The notes: generated from the letters alone by a model not told the origin. DNA of 64,000 nucleotides from Leisingera sp. ANG-M1 (GCF_000813745.1 NZ_JWLC01000026.1:37775-101774); one strand, 5' to 3'. Numbered from the stretch's first letter, positions 15,861 through 24,870 are shown. Made by a program: numbers and translations.

Positions 15861-17051
15861 ATGAGCTTTCAAAATCCGGTTTTCATCCCCGGTCCGACCA
15901 ATATGCCCGAAGCGCTGCGCAAGGCCGTGGACATGCCGACGCTGGATCACCGCTCGCCGCTGTTCGGTCAAATCCTGCACCCGGCGCTGGCCGGGGTGAA
16001 GAAGGTTCTGAAAAGCGAGAACGCCGAGATTTTTGTCTTCCCGTCGACCGGAACCGGCGGCTGGGAAACCGCGATCACCAACACGCTGAGCGCCGGCGAC
16101 AAGGTTCTGGCCGCGCGCAACGGCATGTTCAGCCACCGCTGGATCGACATGTGCCAGCGCCACGGGTTGGAGGTTCAGGTTGTTGAGACCCCTTGGGGCG
16201 AAGGCCTGCCTGCGGACCGCTACGAGGAAATCCTGACCGCCGACACCGCGCATGAGATCAAGGTGGTTCTGGCGACCCACAACGAGACTGCCACCGGCGT
16301 GAAGTCCGATATTGCCGCTGTCCGCCGTGTGCTGGATGCGGCCGGCCACCCGGCGCTGCTGTTTGTTGATGGCGTGTCCTCCATCGCTTCGATGGATTTC
16401 CGCATGGATGAGTGGGGCGTCGATATTGCCGTCACCGGCTCGCAGAAGGGCTTCATGCTGCCGCCGGGACTGGCCATCGTCGGCTTCTCGCCCAAGGCGA
16501 TGCAGGCGGTGAAAACCGCGTCCCTGCCGCGCACCTTCTTTGATATCAAGGACATGGCGCTTGGCTATTCCAACAGCGCTTATCCCTACACCCCCTCTGT
16601 CGGCCTGCTGAACGGGTTGAACATGGCTTGTGGTATGCTGTTGGAGGAAGGGCTGGAAAACGTTTTTGCCCGCCACCACCGGATTGCCGAAGGCGTACGT
16701 TCCGCGGTCCGGGCTTGGGGCCTGGAACTCTGTGCCGTCTCGCCGGAAGTCTACTCGGACAGCGTCAGCGCGATCCGCACGCCGGACGGCTTTGATGCCA
16801 ACAAATTCGTGAGCCTGGCGGCCGAGAAATACGGTGTCGCCTTTGGCACCGGTCTGGGCGAGGTCGCAGGCAAGGTGTTCCGCATCGGCCACCTGGGCAG
16901 CCTCACCGATGTGATGGCGCTGTCCGGCATCGCGACCGCCGAAATGGTAATGGCCGACCTTGGGCTGAACATCCCGCTGGGCTCCGGCGTGGCGGCTGCG
17001 CAGGACTACTACCGCGGCAATACCGCAGCCAGCACCAAGGCTGCCGCCTGA
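15861..17051 (+). CDS. bhcA: aspartate-glyoxylate aminotransferase BhcA
   Basis: A 396-residue fold-type I PLP enzyme of the serine-glyoxylate aminotransferase family. It moves the amino group of aspartate to glyoxylate, giving glycine and oxaloacetate, the first step of the beta-hydroxyaspartate cycle. Visible marks are the N-terminal FIPGPTNMPEALR, the loop FPSTGTGGWE, FVDGVSSIAS and the PLP lysine K196 in GSQKGFMLPPG. I start at 15861 because AGGAGGG lies 6 nt before; the 10 residues upstream are in the leader. It overlaps the ATG at 17051 of the bhcB frame. Confidence 0.95.
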   Translation: MSFQNPVFIPGPTNMPEALRKAVDMPTLDHRSPLFGQILHPALAGVKKVLKSENAEIFVFPSTGTGGWETAITNTLSAGDKVLAARNGMFSHRWIDMCQRHGLEVQVVETPWGEGLPADRYEEILTADTAHEIKVVLATHNETATGVKSDIAAVRRVLDAAGHPALLFVDGVSSIASMDFRMDEWGVDIAVTGSQKGFMLPPGLAIVGFSPKAMQAVKTASLPRTFFDIKDMALGYSNSAYPYTPSVGLLNGLNMACGMLLEEGLENVFARHHRIAEGVRSAVRAWGLELCAVSPEVYSDSVSAIRTPDGFDANKFVSLAAEKYGVAFGTGLGEVAGKVFRIGHLGSLTDVMALSGIATAEMVMADLGLNIPLGSGVAAAQDYYRGNTAASTKAAA

Positions 17052-17065
17052 TGAAGGATAACGCG

Positions 17066-18019
17066 ATGTATATCCCGACCTATGAGGACATGCTGGCTGC
17101 GCATGAGCGCATCCAGCCGCATATCCGCCGTACGCCGGTGCGCAGCTCGGCTTATCTGAATGAGCTGACCGGCGCCGAATTGTTCTTCAAATGCGAGAAC
17201 TTCCAGGAGCCGGGCGCCTTCAAGGTGCGCGGCGCCACCAACGCGGTGTTCGGGCTGGATGATGCGCAGGCCGCCAAGGGAGTGGCGACGCATTCCTCTG
17301 GCAACCATGCCTCCTGCCTGTCTTATGCGGCGATGCTGCGCGGCATTCCCTGCAACGTGGTGATGCCGCGGACGGCTCCGCAGGCCAAGAAAGACACCGT
17401 GCGCCGTTATGGCGGTAAGATCACCGAGTGCGAGCCCTCGACCAGTTCGCGTGAGGAGACCTTTGCCAAGGTGCAGGCCGAGACCGGCGGCGATTTCGTG
17501 CACCCCTACAATGACCACCGGGTCATCGCGGGGCAGGGCACTTGCGCCAAGGAGTTCGTGGAGCAGACCGATGGCCTGGACATGGTTGTGGCCCCTATCG
17601 GCGGCGGCGGCATGATTTCGGGTACCTGCCTGACGCTGTCGACGCTGGCACCGGAAACCCAGGTGATTGCGGCAGAGCCGGAGCAGGCCGATGACGCCTA
17701 CCGCAGCTTCAAGGCGGGTTACATCATCGCCGATGATGCGCCCAAGACCATCGCCGACGGGCTGCTGGTGCCGCTGAAGGAGCTGACCTGGCACTTCGTC
17801 AGCAACCACGTCAGCGGGATCTACACTGCGTCCGATGCGGAGATCATCGAGGCGATGAAGCTGATCTGGAAGCATCTGCGCATTGTAATGGAACCGTCTT
17901 CGGCGGTGCCGCTCGCCACCATTCTGAAAAACAAAGACGCCTTCGCGGGCAAACGCGTGGGCCTGATCGTCACCGGCGGCAATGTCGACCTCGACAAGCT
18001 GCCCTGGATGAACAGCTGA
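17066..18019 (+). CDS. bhcB: beta-hydroxyaspartate dehydratase BhcB
   Basis: A 317-residue fold-type II PLP enzyme of the serine/threonine dehydratase family. It dehydrates beta-hydroxyaspartate to iminosuccinate. The PLP lysine is K53 in PGAFKVRGA, the substrate loop is SSGNHASCLS and the phosphate-binding loop GGGGMISG. The ATG at 17066 (MYIPTYEDM) has AAGGA 7 nt upstream; the ATG at 17051 overlapping the bhcA stop is the alternative start (5 residues longer). It lacks the C-terminal regulatory domain of biosynthetic IlvA, as expected. Confidence 0.95.
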   Translation: MYIPTYEDMLAAHERIQPHIRRTPVRSSAYLNELTGAELFFKCENFQEPGAFKVRGATNAVFGLDDAQAAKGVATHSSGNHASCLSYAAMLRGIPCNVVMPRTAPQAKKDTVRRYGGKITECEPSTSSREETFAKVQAETGGDFVHPYNDHRVIAGQGTCAKEFVEQTDGLDMVVAPIGGGGMISGTCLTLSTLAPETQVIAAEPEQADDAYRSFKAGYIIADDAPKTIADGLLVPLKELTWHFVSNHVSGIYTASDAEIIEAMKLIWKHLRIVMEPSSAVPLATILKNKDAFAGKRVGLIVTGGNVDLDKLPWMNS

Positions 18020-18036
18020 TTTTGGGAGTTAAACTC

Positions 18037-19200
18037 ATGAACGTGCAGACAAATTTCGAAGAGCTTGAAGTTGGCTATGACATCCCGGCGGTTCCGGGCA
18101 TGGCCGAGGGCGATATCCAGACCCCGGCGCTGGTGCTGGACCTGGACGCGCTGGAGCGCAACATCAAGAAGATGGGCGACTATGCCAAGGCGCATGGCAT
18201 GCGCCACCGGGTGCATGGCAAGATGCACAAGTCGGTGGATGTGGCCAAGCTGCAGGAAACCCTGGGCGGCGCGGTTGGCGTCTGCTGCCAGAAGGTGTCC
18301 GAGGCCGAGGTCTTTGCCCGCGGCGGCATCAAGGACGTGCTGGTTTCCAACCAGGTCCGCGACCCGCAGAAGATCGACCGTCTGGCCCGCCTGCCCAAAC
18401 TCGGCGCCCGCACCATCGTCTGCGTCGATGACATCGACAATGTGGCCGACCTGTCGGCGGCGGCGCAGAAGCATGGCACCGAAATCGAGGTCTTTGTCGA
18501 GATCGACTGCGGCGCCGGCCGTTGCGGTGTGACCACCACTCAGGACGTTGTCGCGATCGCCAAAAGCGTCGATGCAGCCGAGGGGCTGAAGTTCTCGGGC
18601 ATCCAGGCGTATCAGGGGGCGATGCAGCACCTCGATACCTATGAGGCGCGCAAGGAGAAGCTCGATATCGCCATCGAAATGGTCGAGAACGCGGTGCAGG
18701 GGCTGAAGGCGGTTGGACTGGAACCGGAACTGGTTTCGGGCGGCGGAACCGGCTCCTACTACTTCGAGAGCAACTCTGGCGTTTTCAACGAACTGCAGTG
18801 CGGGTCCTACGCCTTCATGGACGCCGATTACGGGCGTATTCTTGACAAGGACGGCAACCGCATTGACCAGGGCGAGTGGGAGAATGCCTTCTTCCTGCTG
18901 ACCCAGGTGATGAGCCACGCCAAAAGTGACAAGGCCATCGTTGACGCGGGCCTCAAGGCCCAGTCGGTGGACAGCGGCTTGCCCTTCATCTTCGGCCGCG
19001 ACGATGTGGAGTATGTCAAATGCTCGGATGAGCACGGCGTGGTCGCCGACCCCGAGGGAGCACTTAAAGTGGGTGAGAAGCTGCGGCTGGTGCCTGGCCA
19101 CTGCGACCCGACCGCCAACGTGCATGACTGGTACGTCGGTGTGCGCGGCGGCAAAGTTGAAACCGTCTGGCCTGTCTCGGCCCGCGGCAAAGCATACTAA
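18037..19200 (+). CDS. bhcC: beta-hydroxyaspartate aldolase BhcC
   Basis: A 387-residue D-threonine aldolase-like (fold-type III, PLP) enzyme that condenses glycine and glyoxylate to beta-hydroxyaspartate. The PLP-lysine region reads HGKMHKS (K62 or K65, by analogy with the KTHK motif of the family). EIDCGAGRCG, SGGGTGSYYF and the C-terminal metal-binding pair in LVPGHCDPTAN are also present. I use the ATG at 18037, with GGGAG upstream; a TTG 15 nt earlier would include the ribosome binding site in the protein. It follows bhcB by 17 nt. Confidence 0.95.
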   Translation: MNVQTNFEELEVGYDIPAVPGMAEGDIQTPALVLDLDALERNIKKMGDYAKAHGMRHRVHGKMHKSVDVAKLQETLGGAVGVCCQKVSEAEVFARGGIKDVLVSNQVRDPQKIDRLARLPKLGARTIVCVDDIDNVADLSAAAQKHGTEIEVFVEIDCGAGRCGVTTTQDVVAIAKSVDAAEGLKFSGIQAYQGAMQHLDTYEARKEKLDIAIEMVENAVQGLKAVGLEPELVSGGGTGSYYFESNSGVFNELQCGSYAFMDADYGRILDKDGNRIDQGEWENAFFLLTQVMSHAKSDKAIVDAGLKAQSVDSGLPFIFGRDDVEYVKCSDEHGVVADPEGALKVGEKLRLVPGHCDPTANVHDWYVGVRGGKVETVWPVSARGKAY

Positions 19201-19213
19201 CTGATCCATCCCC

Positions 19214-19255
19214 GAACAGGCGGAGGTGCGCGTGCCGCCCTTCGCCTGTTTTTTA
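19214..19255 (+). terminator. terminator-like hairpin between bhcC and bhcD
   Basis: AACAGGCG at 19215-19222 pairs with CGCCTGTT at 19243-19250, with further pairing possible inside, and a run of six T follows. It lies inside the operon 14 nt past the bhcC stop and just before the bhcD ribosome binding site (TGAGGAG). It could lower bhcD expression relative to bhcABC or mark an RNA processing site. Confidence 0.6.
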
Positions 19256-19271
19256 TTGAGGAGAAACAAAC

Positions 19272-20237
19272 ATGTATATCGTTCCGGAGAAGGAAATCGC
19301 GGGCCTGATGACCCGCGAGGCCGCGTTTGATGCGGTCGAGAAGGTCTTTGCCGCCATGGCATCGGGCGATGCCTATAACTTCCCTGTAGTGCGTGAAGCG
19401 ATTGGCCATGAGGATGCGCTTTATGGCTTCAAAGGCGGTTTTGACCGTGCCGGCCTCACCCTAGGCCTGAAAGCCGGCGGCTACTGGCCGAACAACCTGG
19501 AAAAGCGCGGACTGATCAATCACCAGTCCACCGTTTTCCTGTTCGACCCGGACACCGGCAAGGCCAAGGCGATGGTGGGCGGCAACCTGCTGACTGCGCT
19601 GCGCACTGCCGCGGCGTCCTCGGTCTCGATCAAGCATCTGGCCCGCAAGGATGCCAAGGTGATCGGCATGATCGGCGCGGGCCATCAGGCCAAGTTCCAG
19701 CTGCGCGCGGCATTGGAGCAGCGTCAGTTTGAAAAAGTCATCGGCTGGAACCTGCACCCGGATATGCTGCCGAACCTGCAAGAAGTTGCGGATGAAGCGG
19801 GCCTGCCCTTTGAAGCAGTGGAGCTGGACGGCATGCGCGAGGCGGATGTGATCATCTCGATCACCTCGTCCTTCGACGCGATCCTGAACACAGCTCAGGT
19901 CAGCCCGGGCACCCACATCGCCTGCATGGGCACCGATACCAAGGGCAAGCAGGAGGTGGACCCGCAGCTGCTGGTGGCGGCAGACGTGTTCACTGATGAG
20001 GTGGCGCAGTCGATCTCCATCGGCGAGACGCAGCACGCGGTGGCGCAGGGGCTGATCCAGGAAGCCGACGTGGCCCAGATCGGCGCGGTGATCAACGGCA
20101 CCAACCCCGGGCGCACCTCGGGCGATCAAATCACGCTGTTCGACGGCACCGGTGTCGGCCTGCAGGATCTGGCGGTGGCGGCCTCGGTCGTTGATCTGGC
20201 GGTGGAGCAAGGCATCGCCATCGAGGTCGACTTCTAA
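19272..20237 (+). CDS. bhcD: iminosuccinate reductase BhcD
   Basis: A 321-residue member of the ornithine cyclodeaminase/mu-crystallin family. In the cycle it reduces iminosuccinate to aspartate with NADH, regenerating the amino donor for BhcA. The Rossmann loop is IGMIGAGHQAKFQLRA (about 131-146). The N-terminal substrate part has the LKAGGYWPNN region and a final catalytic section lies around GTNPGRTSGDQITLFDGTG. It is the last gene of the bhc operon, followed by a strong terminator. Confidence 0.94.
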   Translation: MYIVPEKEIAGLMTREAAFDAVEKVFAAMASGDAYNFPVVREAIGHEDALYGFKGGFDRAGLTLGLKAGGYWPNNLEKRGLINHQSTVFLFDPDTGKAKAMVGGNLLTALRTAAASSVSIKHLARKDAKVIGMIGAGHQAKFQLRAALEQRQFEKVIGWNLHPDMLPNLQEVADEAGLPFEAVELDGMREADVIISITSSFDAILNTAQVSPGTHIACMGTDTKGKQEVDPQLLVAADVFTDEVAQSISIGETQHAVAQGLIQEADVAQIGAVINGTNPGRTSGDQITLFDGTGVGLQDLAVAASVVDLAVEQGIAIEVDF

Positions 20238-20283
20238 GCTTCAGCCAGAAACATATTCTGCAATTATCCGCCTAGCGGAGCAG

Positions 20284-20313
20284 CGGGAGAGAGGTACACC
20301 TCTCTCCCGTTTT
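20284..20313 (+). terminator. strong intrinsic terminator after bhcD
   Basis: Perfect 12-bp arms (20284-20295 and 20298-20309) followed by TTTT, then GCTTTT. It separates bhcABCD from the urea channel gene. Confidence 0.85.
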
Positions 20314-20333
20314 GCTTTTGGAGGATACCGAAC

Positions 20334-20846
20334 ATGTTTCTGGGCTTGAGCCTGCTGGTGGTTGGCGTGGTGCTGTGCCTGAATGGCATCTGGCTGTTTG
20401 GCCGGATCGAGGACCGGGAAATCTGTTTGATCAACTTCGCCGCGGCGGCCGTCTTCTTTGCCATCGTCCTGCTGATCGCCCTTGCCGCGCAGCAGCCGTC
20501 CGATCTGCTGGACGCCGGCATGACGCTGCTGTTCGGCACCACCTATCTGTGGGTCGGTTATAACCGGCTGGTTCCCGCCAACGGTGCAGGACTCGGCTGG
20601 TTCAGCGGCTTTGTTGCCTTAACTGCGGCGCCTATGGTGCTACGGGTGCTGGCGCAGGCAGACGGGCTGTTCGATGTCTGGCTGGCGGCCTGCTGGGCAG
20701 CCTGGGCCGGGCTGTGGTTTCTCTATTTCCTGAACCTTGCCCTCAACCGCGGCAGCACCCGGGTGACCGCCGTTGCCACTCTTTTGTGCGGGATCTTCAC
20801 CGGCTGGCTACCGGGTCTCGCCGTCCTGCACGGGCTGGCGGGCTGA
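20334..20846 (+). CDS. AmiS/UreI-family urea or amide channel
   Basis: A 170-residue integral membrane protein with six predicted helices, the size and pattern of the AmiS/UreI family (start MFLGLSLLVVGVVLCLNGIWL; conserved GTTYLWVGYNRL near 62-73). Members let urea or short amides cross the inner membrane. Purine breakdown through AllA releases urea, so urea movement is the likely job here. It has its own ribosome binding site (GGAGGAT) and sits between two terminators. No urease genes are in the window. Confidence 0.83.
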   Translation: MFLGLSLLVVGVVLCLNGIWLFGRIEDREICLINFAAAAVFFAIVLLIALAAQQPSDLLDAGMTLLFGTTYLWVGYNRLVPANGAGLGWFSGFVALTAAPMVLRVLAQADGLFDVWLAACWAAWAGLWFLYFLNLALNRGSTRVTAVATLLCGIFTGWLPGLAVLHGLAG

Positions 20847-20861
20847 GGCGGATACGAAAAA

Positions 20862-20884
20862 GGCCGGCCCGTTGAGGGCCGGCC
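20862..20884. terminator. bidirectional terminator between the urea channel and the permease
   Basis: Perfect 9-bp arms GGCCGGCCC/GGGCCGGCC around GTTGA. TTTT follows on the plus strand after GG, and TTTTTC directly on the minus strand. It can serve both convergent genes. Confidence 0.85.
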
Positions 20885-20912
20885 GGTTTTCAGTTCGTTG
20901 ATGCCCTTGGCG

Positions 20913-22385
20913 TCAGGCGCGGTCCTCCTGCGGAAGCGAGCCGCGGCCGTGGCCGGCGTGTCCTCCGGAGACCTCATCGGTCGCCTCATCCGCCAGTTCT
21001 TCCGGCAGGATCAGGTTCAGCACGATGGCGATCAGCGCGGCTGGCAGGATGCCCGAAGCGGCCAGGATGCGCAGGGTATCGGGCAGATACTGCAGTGCGT
21101 TCGGGGAGCCGGGCTTGAGGTTCATCACCTCCAGCTGCAGGCCAAAGCCAATCGACAGCGCAATGGCGAAGATCACCATGTTGCGGCGGTTCCAGACCAC
21201 ATCCGACAGCATCGAGACACCGGCGGAGACCACCATGCCGAACATCACGATCACGCCGCCGCCCAGAACCTCGATCGGGATGGTACGGATCACCGCGCCG
21301 ACCTTGGGGATCAGGCCGCAGATAATCAGGAAGATCGCGCCGATGGTCACCACATGGCGGCTCATCACACCGGTCATGGCAATCAGGCCGACGTTCTGGC
21401 TGAAGGACGTGTTGGGCAGCCCGCCGAACAGGCCGGCAATCGCGGTGCCGACGCCATCGGCATAAGTCGCGCCCTGGATTTCCTTGTCGGTTGCCTCGCG
21501 GCCAGCGCCGCCCTTGGTGATGCCGCTGACATCGCCGACGGTTTCAACCGCGCTGACAAAGGACATCAGACAGAAGCCGATAACCGCAGCTGTGGTGATC
21601 TCGATACCGTATTTGAAGGGGTTCGGCAGGCCAAAGGCTGCCGCGCGGTCCCAGCTTTGGCCGATGCTTTCAAAGGTGACGAGGCCAAAGAACATCGCGT
21701 AGACATAGCCGACCAGGATGCCGATCAGCACCGCCGAGACAGACATCATGCCGCGGGTGAAGAACTTGAGACCGAGGGTCGAGAACACCACCACCAGCGC
21801 CACCGACCAGTTCAGCAGGCTGCCGTATTCTTCCTTGCCAAAGGCCTTGGCGGGCACGCCGCCTGCCGCATATTCGATGCCGACCCGCACCAGGTAGAGG
21901 CCGATCATCAGCACCACCAGGCCGGTGACCAGCGGCGGCAGGGCAAAGCGGATGCGGCCGATCACGGTGCCAAGGGCTGCGTGGAACAAACCGCCGACCA
22001 GCACGCCGCCAAAGATCGCGGGCAGCGCCTCGACGCCCTTGCCTGCGACCAACGGGATCATGATCGGGATGAAGGCAAAGCTGGTGCCCTGCACGATGGG
22101 AAGCCGGGCGCCCACGGGGCCCATGCCGATCGACTGGAACAGTGTTGCGATGCCGGCAAAGAGCATCGACATCTGAATGAGGTAGCTCATGTCCGGAAAG
22201 CCCTGCGCGCCGGCGTCAGAGCCGAAGCCAAAGCCGGCGGCGCCGGAGATGATGATGGCGGGCGTGATGTTCGAGACAAACATCGCCAGCACATGCTGGA
22301 TGCCCAGCGGCACCGCCGTCATCAATGGCGGGGTGTAGTTCGGATCGCGCAGCTGTGCCGGCGACCCAATGGAAGTGTCAGCCAT
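20913..22385 (-). CDS. NCS2-family urate/xanthine permease
   Basis: A 490-residue transporter with about 12-14 hydrophobic segments and the NAT/NCS2 signature QNVGLIAMTGV near residue 323. The early TM1 sequence PLGIQHVLAMFVSNITPAIII is typical of urate/xanthine permeases of the UacT/PbuX type. The most likely start is the ATG at 22385 (MADTSIGSP), with AGGAG 10 nt upstream; in-frame ATGs at 22409 and further upstream are weaker. It is downstream of puuE-allA on the same strand with a 76-nt gap. Exact purine preference cannot be read from sequence. Confidence 0.9.
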   Translation of the reverse strand: MADTSIGSPAQLRDPNYTPPLMTAVPLGIQHVLAMFVSNITPAIIISGAAGFGFGSDAGAQGFPDMSYLIQMSMLFAGIATLFQSIGMGPVGARLPIVQGTSFAFIPIMIPLVAGKGVEALPAIFGGVLVGGLFHAALGTVIGRIRFALPPLVTGLVVLMIGLYLVRVGIEYAAGGVPAKAFGKEEYGSLLNWSVALVVVFSTLGLKFFTRGMMSVSAVLIGILVGYVYAMFFGLVTFESIGQSWDRAAAFGLPNPFKYGIEITTAAVIGFCLMSFVSAVETVGDVSGITKGGAGREATDKEIQGATYADGVGTAIAGLFGGLPNTSFSQNVGLIAMTGVMSRHVVTIGAIFLIICGLIPKVGAVIRTIPIEVLGGGVIVMFGMVVSAGVSMLSDVVWNRRNMVIFAIALSIGFGLQLEVMNLKPGSPNALQYLPDTLRILAASGILPAALIAIVLNLILPEELADEATDEVSGGHAGHGRGSLPQEDRA

Positions 22386-22461
22386 GAGGTCGTTTCTCCT
22401 GTCGGTCATGGGGATCTCGCCGCTTCTTATTGTTTTGTTGAGCGGCTTCGGGGTGTTGCGG

Positions 22462-22953
22462 TCAGTCAGAGACCACTGTGAAAGGCTCCTTGAACCAATG
22501 TTCTTCAAGGTTCGGCGTGGTGCCGATGCGGTCCACCACGATGTATTGGCCGGGGGCGCCCAATGGCGCGAGCACGCCGTGCCAGGTACCGCGGTGCAGG
22601 TTGATGGACTGGCCCGGCTGGCTGATGAAGGCCTTCAGGCTGACCGGGGTGCCATCGTCATCATCGGCGACAACAACCAGCATCGGCACACCGCTGACCG
22701 GCACGAAAGCCTGGCTGCCTTCGGGGTGGCGTTCCACCATGTCGACCTTGTGCGGCAAGTGGCGGGCCTTGGCATCAAACAGGCTGATGCCAGCCCGGCC
22801 GTCCGGGCCGAAGTCCAGAGCCGCGCGGTCGTGGTGGCGGCCGCACATGCCCTGATTGATCAGCTTGTCCGGCGCGCCGTTGACCTCGATCACGTCGCCA
22901 TAAGGCGCAAAAGCCTCGGCCGTCAGCGGCATTGCTGTCAGCCAGTTGCTCAT
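22462..22953 (-). CDS. allA: ureidoglycolate lyase AllA
   Basis: A 163-residue enzyme that splits (S)-ureidoglycolate into glyoxylate and urea. Family marks are the early EAFAPYGDVIEV, the central ISLFDAKARHLPHKVDMVERHPEGSQAF, and LHRGTWHGVLAPLG with its metal-ligand His. Length is normal. Its start overlaps the stop of the puuE fusion by 4 nt. It produces the glyoxylate that the bhc enzymes would consume. Confidence 0.94.
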   Translation of the reverse strand: MSNWLTAMPLTAEAFAPYGDVIEVNGAPDKLINQGMCGRHHDRAALDFGPDGRAGISLFDAKARHLPHKVDMVERHPEGSQAFVPVSGVPMLVVVADDDDGTPVSLKAFISQPGQSINLHRGTWHGVLAPLGAPGQYIVVDRIGTTPNLEEHWFKEPFTVVSD

Positions 22954-24365
22954 GGCAGCAGGTCCTGCAGACGGAACTGGGCGATGCGCTCAACCTGGCG
23001 GCAGGCCTCGTCGAACTCGGTGGCCCGGTCGTTGTGGATACGGCGGTGGAAGGCCTCCATGATCGAAGCCTTGTTGTGGTCGCGTACCGCGATGATGAAG
23101 GGAAAGCCGTGTTTTTCGACATACTCGGTGTTGAGCCGGGTGAAGGTTTCCCGTTCTTCATCGGTCAGCATATCAAGGCCGGCACTGGACTGTTCCGAAG
23201 TGCTCTCGGCTGTCAAACGGCCAGCGGCGGCCAGTTTGCCCGCCAGATCCGGGTGCGCGGTCAGCACGCCAAGACGCTCTTCCTCGGAAGCGGTGCGGAA
23301 GATCCGGCACAGCGCATTGTGGACACCGGCAGCGCAGTCATGCGCCGGACCCAGCTCCAGGTCAAAGGCACGGTCAGCGATCCAGGGCGAATGCTCGAAG
23401 ATCGAACCGTAGCTGGACACGAACTCTTCGCGCGCCATCCGGCTGGGGCGGACGCGCTGTTCGGGGGCATGATTGGCTGCCCAATGTTCGGCGATGTCGA
23501 TGCGGCGCGGGCACCAGACGTCCTCGAAGCTTTGGATGTAGTCAATGAAGCGCTTGAGGCCCGCAATCTTGCCCGGACGGCCAACTAGTCGGCAGTGCAG
23601 CCCGATGGTCATCATCTTCGGGGCACCCGCCTCGCCTTCGGCATAGATCACATCAAAGGCATCCTTCAGGTACTGGAAGAAATGCTCGCCAGTGATCCAG
23701 CCCGGCGAATTGGCGAACCGCATGTCATTGGCTTCTAGCGTATAGGGGATGATCAGCTGATCACGGCCGCCGGTTTCCAGCCAATAGGGCAAGTCGTCGT
23801 CGTAAGTGTCTGAGATATAGTCGAACCCGCCTTCCTCAGCCACCAGCCGCACGGTGTTGGCGCTGCAGCGGCCGGTGTACCAGCCGCGCGGGCGGTCGCC
23901 TGTCACCTCGGTATGCAGGCGCACGGCTTCGGCAATCGCGGCGCGCTCTTCGTCCTCAGCCATGTCCTTGTGTTCGACCCATTTCAAGCCGTGGCTGGCG
24001 ATTTCCCAGTCGGCGTCCTTCATCGCCTGCACCTGCTCAGGGGAGCGGGCCAATGCGGTGGCAACGCCATAGATGGTCAGCGGGATGCCGGCACCGGTGA
24101 ACAGCCGGTGCAACCGCCAGAAGCCGGCGCGGGCGCCGTATTCATAAACGGACTCCATGTTCCAGTGGCGCTGGCCAGGCCATTGCGCGGCACCGGGGAT
24201 GTCGGACAGAAACGCCTCGGAGGCCGCATCCCCGTGCAGGATGCAGTTCTCGCCGCCCTCTTCATAGTTCAGAACAAATTGCACGGCGGCTTTGGCCCCA
24301 TTGGGCCACTGCGGGTCAGGTGCGGCAGCACCGTATCCGCGCAAGTCACGAGGATAGCGCGTCAC
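22950..24365 (-). CDS. puuE: fused allantoinase (PuuE) and OHCU decarboxylase
   Basis: A 471-residue bifunctional protein. Residues 1 to about 305 are a polysaccharide-deacetylase-like allantoinase of the PuuE type (LNYEEGGENCILHGD, EIASHGLKWVEHKDM, GWYTGRCSANT, MTIGLHCRLVGRPG). Residues about 310-471 are a 2-oxo-4-hydroxy-4-carboxy-5-ureidoimidazoline decarboxylase (YGSIFEHSPWIA, TAHPDLAGKL, KHGFPFIIAVRDHNK). Two consecutive activities, stereospecific formation of (S)-allantoin and its hydrolysis to allantoate, thus sit in one chain. This fusion is known in other Proteobacteria. It is divergent from uraH, whose product is the decarboxylase substrate. Confidence 0.94.
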   Translation of the reverse strand: MTRYPRDLRGYGAAAPDPQWPNGAKAAVQFVLNYEEGGENCILHGDAASEAFLSDIPGAAQWPGQRHWNMESVYEYGARAGFWRLHRLFTGAGIPLTIYGVATALARSPEQVQAMKDADWEIASHGLKWVEHKDMAEDEERAAIAEAVRLHTEVTGDRPRGWYTGRCSANTVRLVAEEGGFDYISDTYDDDLPYWLETGGRDQLIIPYTLEANDMRFANSPGWITGEHFFQYLKDAFDVIYAEGEAGAPKMMTIGLHCRLVGRPGKIAGLKRFIDYIQSFEDVWCPRRIDIAEHWAANHAPEQRVRPSRMAREEFVSSYGSIFEHSPWIADRAFDLELGPAHDCAAGVHNALCRIFRTASEEERLGVLTAHPDLAGKLAAAGRLTAESTSEQSSAGLDMLTDEERETFTRLNTEYVEKHGFPFIIAVRDHNKASIMEAFHRRIHNDRATEFDEACRQVERIAQFRLQDLLP

Positions 24366-24416
24366 GTCAGGTCTCCTGTCTTTTGTTCCTTATAGAACAG
24401 AATAATCCGGGTAGGC

Positions 24417-24435
24417 TTTCAGTAAATTTTTGAAA
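24417..24435. promoter_or_regulatory. TTTCA-N9-TGAAA palindrome in the puuE/uraH divergent promoter
   Basis: The inverted repeat is extended to CTTTCA/TGAAAG (24416-24436). It lies in the 148-bp gap between puuE and uraH. The same half-sites at the same spacing occur upstream of xdhA at 28351. Candidate binding site for one of the two LysR regulators nearby. Confidence 0.5.
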
Positions 24436-24513
24436 GAACTTTTTGACTCTTGCCGCTGTATGGGGCGGGCTGAACCAAGCATACCTAAGGAAACGGACTG
24501 ATAGGAGGCTGAG

Positions 24514-24870
24514 ATGGCCGGATTTCTGACCACCCATGTGCTGGACACCGCCCGCGGCTGCCCGGCGGAAGGGCTGAAGATCGACCTTTACCGGATCGAC
24601 GGCGGCGAGCGCATCCACCTGCGCAGCCTGACCACCAATGACGACGGGCGCACGGATGAGCAGATCCTGCCTGCAGGCGAGTTTGCCACCGGTACCTATG
24701 AACTGGTGTTCCACGCCGGCGGCTACCTGCGTGCCACCGGCCAGGCCGGCGCCGATCCTCTGTTCCTGGACGAGGTGCCGCTGCGTTTCGGCATAAGCGA
24801 AGCGGACAGCCACTATCACGTGCCGCTGCTGCTGTCGCCCTACGGCTATTCCACCTACCGCGGCAGCTGA
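24514..24870 (+). CDS. uraH: 5-hydroxyisourate hydrolase (transthyretin-like)
   Basis: A 118-residue HIU hydrolase. It opens 5-hydroxyisourate, the unstable product of urate oxidation, to OHCU. The N-terminal THVLDTARG and the C-terminal YRGS signature are both present, with [16 protein letters not shown] before the end. No signal peptide is seen, so it is cytoplasmic. A good ribosome binding site (TAGGAGG) precedes the ATG. It feeds the URAD half of the divergent fusion gene. Confidence 0.96.
   Translation: MAGFLTTHVLDTARGCPAEGLKIDLYRIDGGERIHLRSLTTNDDGRTDEQILPAGEFATGTYELVFHAGGYLRATGQAGADPLFLDEVPLRFGISEADSHYHVPLLLSPYGYSTYRGS

Noticed and set aside
20898-22481. 527-codon plus-strand ORF opposite the NCS2 permease
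   Set aside because: Asp/His/Gln-rich shadow without recognisable domain; the opposite strand is a clear transporter.
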